Source: Thermus amyloliquefaciens (GTDB lineage: Bacteria > Deinococcota > Deinococci > Deinococcales > Thermaceae). From it: a stretch of DNA of 64,000 nucleotides. Each line of letters starts with the position of its first letter. Position 1 is the stretch's first letter. The stretch covers positions 682,001 through 746,000 of the forward strand of contig NZ_JQMV01000003.1 in the NCBI RefSeq assembly GCF_000744885.1, in the 5' to 3' direction. Below are positions 37,062 through 47,365 of this stretch, piece after piece. The notes below the pieces were generated by a model, which did no database searches, had not been told where the DNA came from, and saw nothing but the letters and a program-made list of their open reading frames with translations. A program made the translations under genes and the position numbers.

Positions 37062-38194
37062 GCCGCACCTCCCACCATGGCCACGATGGCCTTCGCCGCC
37101 TCAATGGACGTGGGGTACATGTAGATGGGTTTGCCCTCCAGGAGCCTCTTGGCCTCCTCCTCCGCGGTCCCCGCCACCCGCATGACCACGGGCTTGGTGA
37201 GGAGGCCCTCCTCCAGGGCCCGGATGACACCCTTGGCCACCTCGTCCGCCCGGGTGATGCCGCCGAAGATGTTGATGAACACCCCCTTCACGTCGGGGTC
37301 CTTGAGGACCACCTTCAGGGCGTTGTAGACCACCTCCGCCTTGGCCCCGCCCCCGATGTCCAGGAAGTTGGCGGGCTTTCCCCCCACCCGGTTCACCAGG
37401 TCCAGGGTGTACATGACGAGCCCCGCCCCGTTCCCGATGATGCCGATGTTCCCCTGGAGCTTCACGTAGGCGAAGCCGTAGTTGCTGGCCTCCACCTCCA
37501 GGGGGTGCTCGGCCTCGATCTCCCTGAGCTCCGCCAGATCCGGGTGGCGGAAGAGGGCGTTGTCGTCCAGAACGATTTTGGCGTCGGCGGCCACCACCTG
37601 GCCGTCCGTGGTGACCACCAGGGGGTTGATCTCGGCGATGGCGGCATCCACCCCCTCGTAGGCCCGGTAGAGGGCCACCAGGACCTGGGCCAGCTTGTTG
37701 AGGTTGCCCTCGAGGCCCGCCCGCTTCACCATCTCCCGGGCCTCAAAGGCCCTGAAGCCCTTGTGGGGGTCTATCCAGAACTTGTGGATGGCCTCGGGGT
37801 TCCTTGCCGCCACCTCCTCGATGTCCACGCCCCCCTCCTTGGAGAGCATGAGGACCACCCGCTTCTGGGAGCGGTCCAGGATGAGGCCGGCGTAGTACTC
37901 CTTGGCGATGTCCACCGCCTCGGCCACCAGGACCTTCCTCACCGTGAGGCCCTTGATGTTCATCCCCAGGATGGCCTGGGCCTTCTCATAGGCTTCGGCC
38001 GGGGTGTCCGCCAGCTTCACGCCCCCGGCCTTGCCTCTGCCGCCCACGTGCACCTGGGCTTTGATGACCACCCGTTTGCCAAACTCCTCGGCGATCCGTT
38101 TGGCCTCGTCCGGGGTGTAGGCCACCTTGCCGGGAGGCACCGGCACCCCGTAGCGGGCCAGGATCTCCTTGGCTTGATACTCGTGCAGGTTCAA
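37058..38194 (-). CDS. sucC: Succinyl-CoA synthetase beta subunit
   Basis: ATP-grasp subunit that binds succinate and nucleotide. The 378-residue protein starts [16 protein letters not shown] and contains [56 protein letters not shown] and [15 protein letters not shown]. The start codon is TTG at 38194, preceded on the minus strand by GGAGGTGGAGC. A strong -10 (TATAAT, 38235-38240 on the plus strand as ATTATA) lies 41 bases upstream. The leader between can fold CCTTGGC with GCCAAGG. Confidence 0.96.
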   Translation of the reverse strand: MNLHEYQAKEILARYGVPVPPGKVAYTPDEAKRIAEEFGKRVVIKAQVHVGGRGKAGGVKLADTPAEAYEKAQAILGMNIKGLTVRKVLVAEAVDIAKEYYAGLILDRSQKRVVLMLSKEGGVDIEEVAARNPEAIHKFWIDPHKGFRAFEAREMVKRAGLEGNLNKLAQVLVALYRAYEGVDAAIAEINPLVVTTDGQVVAADAKIVLDDNALFRHPDLAELREIEAEHPLEVEASNYGFAYVKLQGNIGIIGNGAGLVMYTLDLVNRVGGKPANFLDIGGGAKAEVVYNALKVVLKDPDVKGVFINIFGGITRADEVAKGVIRALEEGLLTKPVVMRVAGTAEEEAKRLLEGKPIYMYPTSIEAAKAIVAMVGGAA

Positions 38195-38203
38195 GCTCCA
38201 CCT

Positions 38204-38240
38204 CCCTCGCCTTGGCGGGCCAAGGCCAAGGGGCATTATA
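38204..38240 (-). promoter_or_regulatory. sucCD -10 element and leader hairpin
   Basis: TATAAT on the minus strand (38235-38240) is a consensus -10 with no good -35. Between it and the ribosome site the leader has CCTTGGC and GCCAAGG, able to form a small stem. Confidence 0.5.
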
Positions 38241-38320
38241 CCCTTCCCCCGGTTGGGCTAAGGGCGTGGGCTAAGGGGGAAAGGAGGCCCAAGGTGACCA
38301 AGGGGGGCGGGTGTTGAGTA

Positions 38321-38348
38321 CCCCGTCGTGGCTTGTGCCACGGCGGGG
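38321..38348. repeat. Hairpin repeat copy 4, probable terminator of the PIN-TRAM operon
   Basis: A 12-bp stem, CCCCGTCGTGGC with GCCACGGCGGGG (one G-T pair), around TTGT. Read on the minus strand it follows the PIN-TRAM stop by about 110 bases. GAGTACCCC overlaps its left end, as beside copy 2. Confidence 0.7.
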
Positions 38349-38374
38349 GCCCCGAAAAGCCTTACGTATACTTC

Positions 38375-38524
38375 GTGGGGTTCTCCCTCACCTTCCTCTT
38401 CCTCCAAGGACAGGACTGGGCCCTTTGGCCGGTCCTGGGGATATTGGTGCCCCTGGGCCTTAGGCCCCGGCGGCGGGTTGGGCGAAGAAGAGCCGGCCCA
38501 CCTGGGTCTGGATGGCCTGGGTGA
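38375..38524 (+). CDS. Possible small membrane peptide, low confidence
   Basis: An open frame of good Thermus codon use encodes a hydrophobic stretch (GFSLTFLFLQ, then WALWPVLGILVPLGLRPRRR) like one or two short membrane helices with a basic end. After that it runs antisense into the end of the PIN-TRAM gene. TATACT at 38367-38372 looks like a -10, but the only nearby start is a GTG two bases downstream, so the start is uncertain. It may be a pseudogene fragment or chance. Confidence 0.25.
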   Translation: MGFSLTFLFLQGQDWALWPVLGILVPLGLRPRRRVGRRRAGPPGSGWPG

Positions 38525-39467
38525 TGACCACCTCCACCTCCTGGCCCCGGTAGCGGATCCCCCCGTCCACCACCACCATGGAGCCGTCCTCCAGGTAGCC
38601 CACCCCCTGGTGGGGTTCCTTGCCCTCCTTCAGGATGAGGAGCTTCAGGGTATCCCCCACCTTGAGCTGGGGGCGGAGGGCCTGGGCCAGGGCCTGGACG
38701 GAAAGGGCCTTGATCCCGTAGATCTTGGCCATCTGCAACAGGGCCAGGTCGTTGCTCACCAAGGCGGCCCCCAGGTCCCGCGCCAGGAAGAGGAGCTTCT
38801 CGTCCACGCTCTCCCCCTTGGGCGTATCCTCCAGGACCTCGAGGGGCGCCACCTCCTTGAGCCTTTCCAGGGCTTCCAGCCCCCGCCTCCCCTTGGCCCG
38901 CTTGAGGGGATCGGGGCTATCGGCGAAGTGCTGGAGCTCCTTCAGCACGAAATGGGGCACGTAAAGGGGGCCTTCCAGGAAGCCCGTGGCCGCCACCTCG
39001 GCCACGCGCCCGTCCACCAGGACGCTGGTGTCCAACACCTTTCCCCCGAGGGGACGGGCGGGTCTTTGGGGAAGGCGCAGGTAGTCCTTGTATCCCAGGG
39101 CCAGGTAGCTGAAAAGCCCCACCAGGAAGAGGGCCAGGAGGAGGCTATGGTAGGGGGAAAACCCGGGTATCTGGGCCAGGAGGCTGGAAACCAACACGGT
39201 GAGGAGAAGCCCCAAGGTGGCCCCCAGGGTCAGGGCCACCGGCACCTCGGGGGGAAGTTCCCGGAGGCGCCGGGCCCACTTTTCCCAGAAGGTTTCCAAC
39301 CTGGGGGCCAGAAGGACCCCGGCCAGGAAGCCCGCCAGGGTTAGGTAGAGGCGGTTGAGGGAAAGCAGGCCCGCGGAGCGGGGGAGAAGCCCCAAGCCCT
39401 CCAGGCTCACCGCCAGCTGGTAGCCGAGGAAGGCGAAAAGGAGGTGGAAGACGAGGCGGGGCCTCAT
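38460..39467 (-). CDS. PIN-TRAM domain membrane protein (YacL-like)
   Basis: Membrane-anchored putative RNase. Four N-terminal helices (residues 1-125) are followed by a PIN domain with acidic residues in LDTSVLVDGRVAEV, FVLKELQHFAD and LVSNDLALLQMA, and a C-terminal TRAM domain (GDTLKLLILKEGKEPHQGVGYLEDGSMVVVDGG). Length 335. The start overlaps the radA stop by four bases (ATGA). The RNA or DNA target is unknown. YacL-type genes often sit beside radA, as here. Confidence 0.9.
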   Translation of the reverse strand: MRPRLVFHLLFAFLGYQLAVSLEGLGLLPRSAGLLSLNRLYLTLAGFLAGVLLAPRLETFWEKWARRLRELPPEVPVALTLGATLGLLLTVLVSSLLAQIPGFSPYHSLLLALFLVGLFSYLALGYKDYLRLPQRPARPLGGKVLDTSVLVDGRVAEVAATGFLEGPLYVPHFVLKELQHFADSPDPLKRAKGRRGLEALERLKEVAPLEVLEDTPKGESVDEKLLFLARDLGAALVSNDLALLQMAKIYGIKALSVQALAQALRPQLKVGDTLKLLILKEGKEPHQGVGYLEDGSMVVVDGGIRYRGQEVEVVITQAIQTQVGRLFFAQPAAGA

Positions 39468-40744
39468 CCCAGGTACTGCTCCACCGCTTTCCCCAAGGAG
39501 CGGGTGTTCCCCGGGTGGAGAAAATGGGAAAACCCCGCCCGTTCCCCTTCCCTAAGCCGCCTTTCCAAACCCATAACGCTCCGCACCTCGCCCAGAAGGC
39601 CCACCTCCCCCACCACCGCCAGGTCCGGGGGCAGGGCCCGGCCCACCACCGCAGAATACACCGCCAAGGCCACGGCCAGGTCCAGGCCCGGGTCCTGCAC
39701 CCTCAGGCCCCCCGCCAGGTTCACGTAGATGTCCAGGCTGCCCAAGGGGAGGTTGAGCCGCCTTTCCAAGACCGCCAGGACCATGTCCACCCGCCTGGGG
39801 TCCAGGCCCTGCACCACCCGCCGGGGGGCGGGGAAGGGGGTTTTGGCGGCCAGGGCCTGGACCTCGAGGGCCAAGGCCCTTTCCCCGGCCAGGGCCAAGG
39901 CGATGGCGCTTCCCGGCACCCCGGTGGGCCTTTCCAGAAGGAAGGCCTCCGAGGGGTTTTTCACCTCCACCAGGCCCCCTTCCTCCATGCGGAAGACCCC
40001 GAGCTCCCCCACGGGGCCGAAGCGGTTCTTGGCGCTTCGCAGGACCCGGTAGACCCCGGCGGTTTCCAGGTAAAGGGTGGCGTCCACCGCATGCTCTATG
40101 CTTTTGGGCCCGGCCACCACCCCCTCCTTGGTCACGTGCCCCACCAAGAGGGTGGTGATGCCCTTCTCCTTGGCCAGGCGCACGAAGGCATGGGTGGCCT
40201 CCCGCACCGCCACCAGGCTGCCCGGGCTACCCCCTGCCTCAATGGTTTGTATGGAATCCACAAAAAGCACCTCAGGGGGGTCGCGCTCCAGGAGGGAGAG
40301 CAGGGGTTCTAAACGGGTTTCCTTGAGGAGGAGGAGGTCCTGGACCCCCAGCCTTCTGGACCGCAGCTTGATCTGGGCCGGGGATTCCTCCCCGGCCAGG
40401 TAGAAGGCCCTTTTGGGAAGGTGCTTGGCCAGCTCCAAGAGGAGGGTGCTCTTGCCCACCCCAGGTTCGCCCCCCAGGAGGACCACCTCCCCCGGCACGA
40501 ACCCCCCGCCCAGGACCCGGTCCATCTCGGAGAGGCCCGAGGAGAAACGCTTTTCCTCGGCCTCGTTCACCTGGGAAAGGGCAAGCAGGGGGGCGGGTTC
40601 CGGGTGGGCTTGGCGGGGTGGCTTGGGGGGAGAGACCGGGACTACCTCCTGGAAGCTATCCCAGGAACCGCAGGCCGGGCACCGCCCCAAGGGCTTTGGG
40701 GTGCGGTAACCGCATTCCACGCAGGCGTAGGCGGTCTTGGCCAT
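39464..40744 (-). CDS. radA: DNA repair protein RadA/Sms
   Basis: RecA-like helicase that helps recombination intermediates and natural transformation. The 426-residue protein has a four-cysteine zinc finger (Cys8, 11, 22, 25: CVECGYRTPKPLGRCPACG), Walker A GGEPGVGKSTLLLELA, Walker B VLFVDSIQTIEAG, the RadA motif KNRFG and a Lon-like C-terminal domain (DIYVNLAGGLRVQDPGLDLAVALAV). ATG 40744; the open frame upstream is not supported. It forms an operon with PIN-TRAM. Confidence 0.96.
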   Translation of the reverse strand: MAKTAYACVECGYRTPKPLGRCPACGSWDSFQEVVPVSPPKPPRQAHPEPAPLLALSQVNEAEEKRFSSGLSEMDRVLGGGFVPGEVVLLGGEPGVGKSTLLLELAKHLPKRAFYLAGEESPAQIKLRSRRLGVQDLLLLKETRLEPLLSLLERDPPEVLFVDSIQTIEAGGSPGSLVAVREATHAFVRLAKEKGITTLLVGHVTKEGVVAGPKSIEHAVDATLYLETAGVYRVLRSAKNRFGPVGELGVFRMEEGGLVEVKNPSEAFLLERPTGVPGSAIALALAGERALALEVQALAAKTPFPAPRRVVQGLDPRRVDMVLAVLERRLNLPLGSLDIYVNLAGGLRVQDPGLDLAVALAVYSAVVGRALPPDLAVVGEVGLLGEVRSVMGLERRLREGERAGFSHFLHPGNTRSLGKAVEQYLG

Positions 40745-40823
40745 GGGTTTAGGCCTCGAGGGGCCCAAGGAAAGGCCACCCCCTCGGGTGGAGGAGGTGG
40801 GGCCTAAGGGTTCCGGGGGGCAT

Positions 40824-43033
40824 CTAGACCAGAAGCTCCTCCCCCTCCACCTCGTGGAAGGCCAGGTGCCCTTCCTCCACGTTCACGTGGAGGTGGCCCC
40901 TGGGCTTCTTGAGGAGGGCCAGGGAGAGGGGGTCCTCGATGCGTTCGCGGATGATGTTCCGGATGGCCCGGGCGCTCCCCGTCTTGGGGGCCTGCTCCAC
41001 CACGAACCGGGCCACCTCGGGGGAGAAGCGCACGGTGATGTCCCGGCTCTGGAGTTCCTTCTGGATCTCCTCCAGCATCATCCGGGCCACCTGCACCAGC
41101 TCCTCTTCGGTGAGGGGGCGGAAGCGGATCACCTCGTCCAGGCGGTCCAGAAACTCCGGGGTGAAGAGGGCCTTGAGGGGGGATTCGGTGTCCACCTCCT
41201 TGCTGGTGAAGCCGATGGCCGGGCCCACGTTGTAGCCGGTGTTGGAGGTCATGATGAGGATGACCCGGCGGAAGTCCACGGTGCGCCCCAAGCCGTCCGT
41301 GAGGCGGCCCTCGTCCAGGACCTGCAGGAAGGTGTTGTACACGTCGGGGTGGGCCTTCTCAATCTCGTCCAGGAGGACCACGCTGAAGGGCTGGCGGCGC
41401 ACCGCCTCCGTGAGCCGGCCCCCCTGCTCGTAGCCCACGTAGCCCGGGGGGGCCCCGATGAGCTTGGAGATGGAGTGGGGCTCCTGGAACTCCGACATGT
41501 CAAAGCGGATGAGGGCCCGCTCCGAGCCAAAGAGCACCTCGGCCAAGGCCTTGGCCAGCTGGGTCTTGCCCACCCCGCTTTGCCCCACGAAGAGGAAGCT
41601 GGCTGCCACCCGGGTCCGGCCCCCCAGGCCCACCCGGGCCCGGCGGAGGGCGCTGGCCAGGGCGCGGATGGCCTCCTCTTGGCCCACCACCCGCTTTCTG
41701 AGCTCCTCCTCGAGGTGCATGAGCTTCTCGTCGTCCTTGTCGTCCACGTAGATCCCGCCCCAGGAGTCCACCACCGCCTCGATGTCCTCCCGGGTCACCA
41801 TGGGGGTGCCGTCCTCCTCCTCGGCCACGGGCAGGCCCAAGGAGGCGTTGAGGCGCACCCGGCTCGCCGCCTCGTCGATGAGGTCAATGGCCTTGTCGGG
41901 GAAGTTGCGCCCGGGGAGGGAACGGATCCCGATCTTGACGGCAAGCTCCAGGATCTCGTCGGGGATGATGACCCCGTGGTGGGCCTCGTACCGGGGCCTG
42001 AGCCCCTTCAGGATCTCCAGGGTCTCCTCCGGGGAGGGTTCCAGGACGATCACCGGCTGGAAGCGCCTTTCTAAGGCGGCGTCCTTCTCGATGTAACGGT
42101 GGTACTCCCCGGTGGTGGTGGCCCCGATCACCTGGATCTCACCGCGGGCCAGGGCGGGCTTCAGGATGTTGGCGGCGTCCAGGGTGCCCTCCGCTCCCCC
42201 GGCCCCGATCAGGGTGTGGAGCTCGTCGATGAAGGCGATGACCTTGGCGTTTTTTAGCTCCTCGATGATCTGGCGCAGGCGCTCCTCAAACTCCCCCCGG
42301 TACTTGGTGCCCGCCACCACCCCCGCCAGGTCAATGGCCACCACCCGGGCCCCCGCAGGATGGGCGGCACCCGGCCCTCCACGATGGCCTGGGCCAGGCC
42401 CTCCACGATGGCGGTCTTGCCCACCCCGGGGTCGCCGATGAGGACGGGGTTGTTTTTGGTGCGCCGGGCCAGGATCTGGATCACCCGGTTGATCTCCTCC
42501 TGCCGGCCGATCACCGGGTCCAGCTTGCCCTCCCGGGCCTCCTTGGTGAGGTCGCGGCCGTACTCGTCCAGGAAGGGGGTGTTCACCGGCTTTTCCCGTT
42601 CCCGGCCCTCGGCCATGGAGAGGATGCGCCAGCGGATGGCGTCCACGTCCTTGGCGAAGTGGGAGAGGATGCGGTAAGCGATCCCGTCACCCTCACGGAT
42701 GATGCCCAGGAGGATGTGCTCGGTGCCGATCACCGAGGCCCCCATGTTGCGGGCCTCGGCGCTGGCCAGCTCCATGACCCGCCTGGCCCTGGGCGTAATG
42801 GCAGGGGGTTCCCCGGTGCGGCTCCCCTCGCCGCGGCCCACCAGCTCCTCCACCATGCGGCGCATGGCCTCGAGGCTCGCCCCGTACTCCTGGAGGATGC
42901 GGGCCGCCGTGCCCCCCTCGCGCATCAGGCCCAGGAGGAGGTGCTCTGGGCCGATCATGGAGTGGCCTAAGCGGCTCCCCTCCTCCCTTGCGTAGTGAAA
43001 AACCAGCCTGGCGCGATCGTCGTACCTGTTCAT
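40824..43033 (-). CDS. clpC: Clp ATPase (ClpC/ClpA type), one apparent frameshift
   Basis: AAA+ unfoldase for the ClpP protease. The Clp N-domain ([20 protein letters not shown], second repeat [15 protein letters not shown]) is followed by D1 with Walker [14 protein letters not shown] and D2 with [22 protein letters not shown] loop before [11 protein letters not shown] matches the IGF/IGL loop that docks on ClpP. The middle coiled coil found in ClpC is missing: fewer than 30 residues lie between D1 and D2. The frame breaks after VPPILRG where one C is lacking in the run 42350-42354; adding it restores [10 protein letters not shown]. Corrected length 736. The N-terminus is [10 protein letters not shown] with GAGGGGAG upstream and TAGAAT (minus, 43050-43055) as the -10. 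Confidence 0.92.
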
Positions 43034-43049
43034 GCTCCCCTCTTCCCAC

Positions 43050-43185
43050 ATTCTAGCCTAAAGGGGAGGGCGGCGGAGGTTTGCACCCGGGATTACCTTG
43101 GCCCTGGGGGATGGCGGCCCCGTGAGCGGGGGCAAAAGGGGGCGGCATCCGGTAAGATGCCCTGTAACCGGGGGCTTAAGCCCCC
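43050..43185. promoter_or_regulatory. clpC/glyS divergent region with glyS leader palindrome
   Basis: On the minus strand TAGAAT (43050-43055) serves clpC. On the plus strand TAAGAT (43153-43158) may serve glyS. Between it and the glyS ribosome site lies a perfect 16-base palindrome, GGGGGCTTAAGCCCCC (43170-43185), seven bases before GGGGAGG. It could be an operator or a small leader stem. Confidence 0.5.
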
Positions 43186-43199
43186 TTTGGGGAGGGACA

Positions 43200-44719
<1,520 letters not shown>

Positions 44720-44763
44720 GGGACTTCCCCGGCGGGCATGGGTTTTCCCTTGCCCCGGGCCAT

Positions 44764-44811
44764 AACCCCCTCCTGCCCTGGCGGGTTTGGTATTTTGGGG
44801 AGGAGGGGGTT
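44764..44811. terminator. Inverted repeat AACCCCCTCCT / AGGAGGGGGTT between glyS and asd
   Basis: A perfect 11-bp stem with a 26-base loop, followed by TTCC. It lies about 45 bases after the glyS stop and is probably its terminator. The loop contains TATTTT, so it might also form part of the asd promoter or leader. Confidence 0.5.
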
Positions 44812-44864
44812 TTCCTCCACAAGGCCTGGCCTTTCTCGGGCCAAGGCGCTTAGGGAGTGTTGGC

Positions 44865-44924
44865 ATGGAAAAGGCAAAAGCGGGTTTGCGCCAAGGGATT
44901 GGCATGCGGGAGGGTCGGGGATGA
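44865..44924 (+). CDS. Possible 19-codon upstream ORF of asd
   Basis: ATG at 44865 encodes [19 protein letters not shown] and its TGA overlaps the asd ATG as ATGA. It may be a leader peptide or a coupling frame that sets asd translation. There is no run of control codons and only a weak ribosome site, so it may not be translated. Confidence 0.3.
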   Translation: MEKAKAGLRQGIGMREGRG

Positions 44925-45916
44925 GGGTGGCCGTGGTGGGGGCCACGGGGGCCGTGGGGCAGGAGATGCTGAGGGTCCTCGAGGCCCGCAACTTCCCCCT
45001 AAGCGAGCTTAGGCTTTACGCCTCCCCCCGCTCCGCTGGCAAGACCCTGGACTTCCGGGGGGAGGCCCTTCCGGTGGAGCCCCTTCCCGAGGGGCCCTTG
45101 CCGGTGGACCTGGTCCTGGCCAGCGCCGGGGGGTCCCTTTCCAAGGCTCTGGCCCCGGTCTGGGTGGAGGGCGGGGCCCTGGTGGTGGACAACTCCAGCG
45201 CCTGGCGTTACGAGCCCCACGTGCCCCTGGTGGTGCCCGAGGTGAACCGGGAGAAGATCTTCACCCACCGGGGGATCATCGCTAACCCCAACTGCACCAC
45301 CGCCATCCTGGCCATGGCCCTTTGGCCTCTGCACCGGGCCTTCCAGGCCAAAAGGGTCATCGTGGCCACCTACCAGGCGGCCAGCGGGGCCGGGGCCAAG
45401 GGGATGGAGGAGCTCCTTAGGGAAACCCACCGCCACCTCCACGGGGAAACCCCGGTGGCCGAGGTCTTCGCCCACCCCTTGCCCTTCAACGTCATCCCGC
45501 ACATAGACGCTTTCCAAGAAAACGGCTACACCCGGGAGGAGATGAAGGTGGTCTGGGAGACCCACAAGATCTTCGGGGATGACTCCCTCCGCATCAGCGC
45601 CACCGCGGTGCGGGTGCCCACCCTGAGGGCCCACGCGGAGGCGGTGAGCGTGGAGTTTGCCAGGCCCGTCACCCCGGAGGCGGCCCGGGAGGTGTTGGCC
45701 CAGGCCCCAGGGGTGGAGGTGGTGGACGAGCCCGGGGCCAAGCGCTACCCCATGCCCCTCACGGCGAGCGGCAAGTGGAACGTGGAGGTGGGGCGGATCC
45801 GGAAGAGCCTGGCCTTTGACAACGGCCTGGACTTCTTCGTGGTGGGGGACCAGCTCCTGAAGGGGGCCGCCCTCAACGCCGTGCAGATCGCGGAGGAGTG
45901 GCTTAAGGGGCCCTAA
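44921..45916 (+). CDS. asd: Aspartate-semialdehyde dehydrogenase
   Basis: Reduces aspartyl phosphate to aspartate semialdehyde for lysine, methionine, threonine and cell-wall synthesis. The 331-residue protein has [15 protein letters not shown] (3-17), the catalytic Cys125 in [10 protein letters not shown], and [17 protein letters not shown]. It also has [20 protein letters not shown], where the catalytic-acid His lies, and [13 protein letters not shown] 44921 is preceded by GGGAGGGT at about 6 bases, which decides the start over a 61-codon open frame in front. The 3' end overlaps the TlyA-like gene by 14 bases. Confidence 0.96.
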   Translation: MRVAVVGATGAVGQEMLRVLEARNFPLSELRLYASPRSAGKTLDFRGEALPVEPLPEGPLPVDLVLASAGGSLSKALAPVWVEGGALVVDNSSAWRYEPHVPLVVPEVNREKIFTHRGIIANPNCTTAILAMALWPLHRAFQAKRVIVATYQAASGAGAKGMEELLRETHRHLHGETPVAEVFAHPLPFNVIPHIDAFQENGYTREEMKVVWETHKIFGDDSLRISATAVRVPTLRAHAEAVSVEFARPVTPEAAREVLAQAPGVEVVDEPGAKRYPMPLTASGKWNVEVGRIRKSLAFDNGLDFFVVGDQLLKGAALNAVQIAEEWLKGP

Positions 45917-46610
45917 GCCAAAGCCAAAACTCCCGGTTCCCCTCCTTCCCCGGCAGGGGGCTTTCCTTTTCCCCCAGGAGGCGAAAGCCCAGTTCCAGGG
46001 CTTTTTCCCGGACCCTGGCCAGGGCCTTTTGCCGCAGGGCTTCCTCCCGTACCACCCCCTGGTGTACCCCGGGGCCCAGCTCAAACTGGGGCTTGACCAG
46101 GATGAGGGCCTCGCCCCCCGGCTTCAGGAGTTCCCTTACCTTGGGCAAAAGCAGGGTGGAGGAGATGAAGGAGACGTCCATAAGCGCAAGGTCCACGGGC
46201 TCCGGCAGGACCAGGGTGCGGGCGTCCTGCCCCTCCAGGGCCACCACCCGCTCGTCCCGGCGCAAGGAGGGGTGGAGCTGGCCCCGGCCCACGTCCACCG
46301 CGTACACCCGCCGGGCCCCCCGTTCCAGGAGGACCTGGGTAAAGCCCCCGGTGCTGGCCCCGATGTCCAGGGCCACCTTGTCCTTCACCTCTATGGGGAA
46401 GGCCTCGAGGGCACCCAGAAGCTTATAAGCCCCCCGGCCCACGTACCGCTCGGGGGAGAGGACCTCCACCTGGACCCCCTCCTTCACCGGGTAGGCGGGC
46501 TTGGTCACCACCCGACCGGCCACCTTCACCTGGCCGGAGCGGATGAGCCTTTGCGCCTTCTCCCGGCTTTCCGCCAGGCCCTCGGCCACCAGGTAGCGGT
46601 CCAGCCTCAC
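45903..46610 (-). CDS. tlyA: TlyA-family rRNA 2'-O-methyltransferase
   Basis: Predicted methyltransferase of 16S and/or 23S rRNA. The N-terminal S4 RNA-binding domain ([23 protein letters not shown]) is followed by the SAM motif [20 protein letters not shown] (about 84-103), the FtsJ-like [10 protein letters not shown] and [10 protein letters not shown]. Length 235, slightly short of mycobacterial TlyA. The start is GTG 46610; -10 CATAAT on the minus strand (46618-46623) ends 7 bases before it. Older databases call this family hemolysin, which is not its function. Confidence 0.9.
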   Translation of the reverse strand: MRLDRYLVAEGLAESREKAQRLIRSGQVKVAGRVVTKPAYPVKEGVQVEVLSPERYVGRGAYKLLGALEAFPIEVKDKVALDIGASTGGFTQVLLERGARRVYAVDVGRGQLHPSLRRDERVVALEGQDARTLVLPEPVDLALMDVSFISSTLLLPKVRELLKPGGEALILVKPQFELGPGVHQGVVREEALRQKALARVREKALELGFRLLGEKESPLPGKEGNREFWLWLRAP

Positions 46611-46616
46611 GAGGGG

Positions 46617-46623
46617 TATTATG
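46617..46623. promoter_or_regulatory. Overlapping divergent -10 elements for tlyA and the 46633 gene
   Basis: TATTATG reads CATAAT (46618-46623) on the minus strand for tlyA and TATTAT (46617-46622) on the plus strand for the small gene at 46633. The same bases serve both directions, so the two promoters should exclude each other. Confidence 0.5.
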
Positions 46624-46632
46624 CGCCTTGGG

Positions 46633-46938
46633 ATGGAGCTATCCGGCGCCTGGTACATCCTGGAGGGGGAGCCCGGGGAGCACCTGGTGCTGGAAGCTCT
46701 GGGAAAGCGGCTTTCGGGCATCTGGACCTCCGAGGCCTTGGCCCAGGCCTTCTTGCTGCGGCATCCGGAGCTGGGCATGCGGGTCAGCGTTTTGCAAAGC
46801 CGGGCCCTGAAGGAGGCCTTCCTGCGGGCTTTGGGCATGCTGGGGGTGGAAGGGGTGCTCTTGGACTACCAACCCGGGGCTCACCGGGCCCAGATGGCCC
46901 GGTTGGAAGCCCTCCTGGAGGAGGTGCGGCATGCGTAG
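46633..46938 (+). CDS. Conserved hypothetical protein
   Basis: I do not recognise this 101-residue protein. It is alternating alpha/beta (SGAWYILEGEPGEHLVLEAL, MRVSVLQSRALKEAFLRALG, VEGVLLDYQ) with no signal or membrane segment, faintly like an SseB-type fold. I chose ATG 46633 because the -10 TATTAT covers the earlier in-frame ATG at 46621. Its 3' end overlaps the next gene by 8 bases. Confidence 0.6.
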   Translation: MELSGAWYILEGEPGEHLVLEALGKRLSGIWTSEALAQAFLLRHPELGMRVSVLQSRALKEAFLRALGMLGVEGVLLDYQPGAHRAQMARLEALLEEVRHA

Positions 46939-47359
46939 GGTGCTGGCGGTTTTGCTGACGGTGCTGGCCCTGGGCCTGGCCCAGCGGGCCGAGGTGAGCG
47001 CGGGTAGCCCCTTTGGGGTGCAGGGGGGGTTGCGCTTTCCCCTGGTTCCCCTCCTGGTGGACGGCAGGGTGTATGGCGGGGTGGGCCCTGAGGCCCTTGG
47101 GGGTGGGGTGGACCTGCTCCTCAAGGTGCCCCTCACCGACCTCTATCTGGGCCTGGGGGGGTTTTACGGCACGGGGCCGGCCCTTACCCTGCCCCAGGAG
47201 GGGCGGGGCCAGGGGGGCCTGAGGGCGGTCTTGGGCACCTGGCTGAACCTGCCCCTGCCCTGGGTGGGGGTGTACGTGGAGGCCCACCCCATCCTTTACC
47301 TCTTCCCCCAGACGGGCTTCGGGATCGGGGGAGCGGTGGGGGTGAGCGTGGGGCTTTAG
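46931..47359 (+). CDS. Secreted hypothetical protein, beta-rich
   Basis: I do not recognise a family. The 142-residue protein has a clear signal peptide (MRRVLAVLLTVLALGLAQ) and a glycine-rich, alternating pattern (GGVDLLLKVPLTDLYLGLGG, GTWLNLPLPWVGVYVEAHP, FGIGGAVGVSVGL). That suggests a small outer-membrane beta-barrel of about eight strands. It overlaps the preceding gene by 8 bases and ends 6 bases from glnS, with which it converges. Confidence 0.6.
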   Translation: MRRVLAVLLTVLALGLAQRAEVSAGSPFGVQGGLRFPLVPLLVDGRVYGGVGPEALGGGVDLLLKVPLTDLYLGLGGFYGTGPALTLPQEGRGQGGLRAVLGTWLNLPLPWVGVYVEAHPILYLFPQTGFGIGGAVGVSVGL

Positions 47360-47365
47360 GCCCCC

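Noticed and set aside
45903..46610. Hemolysin
   Set aside because: The old family name for TlyA; the S4 and FtsJ-like SAM motifs show an rRNA methyltransferase.
46611..46838. N-terminal extension of the TlyA-like protein
   Set aside because: It covers the start of the divergent 46633 gene, has low-complexity sequence, and the GTG at 46610 has a -10 at the right distance and begins the S4 domain.
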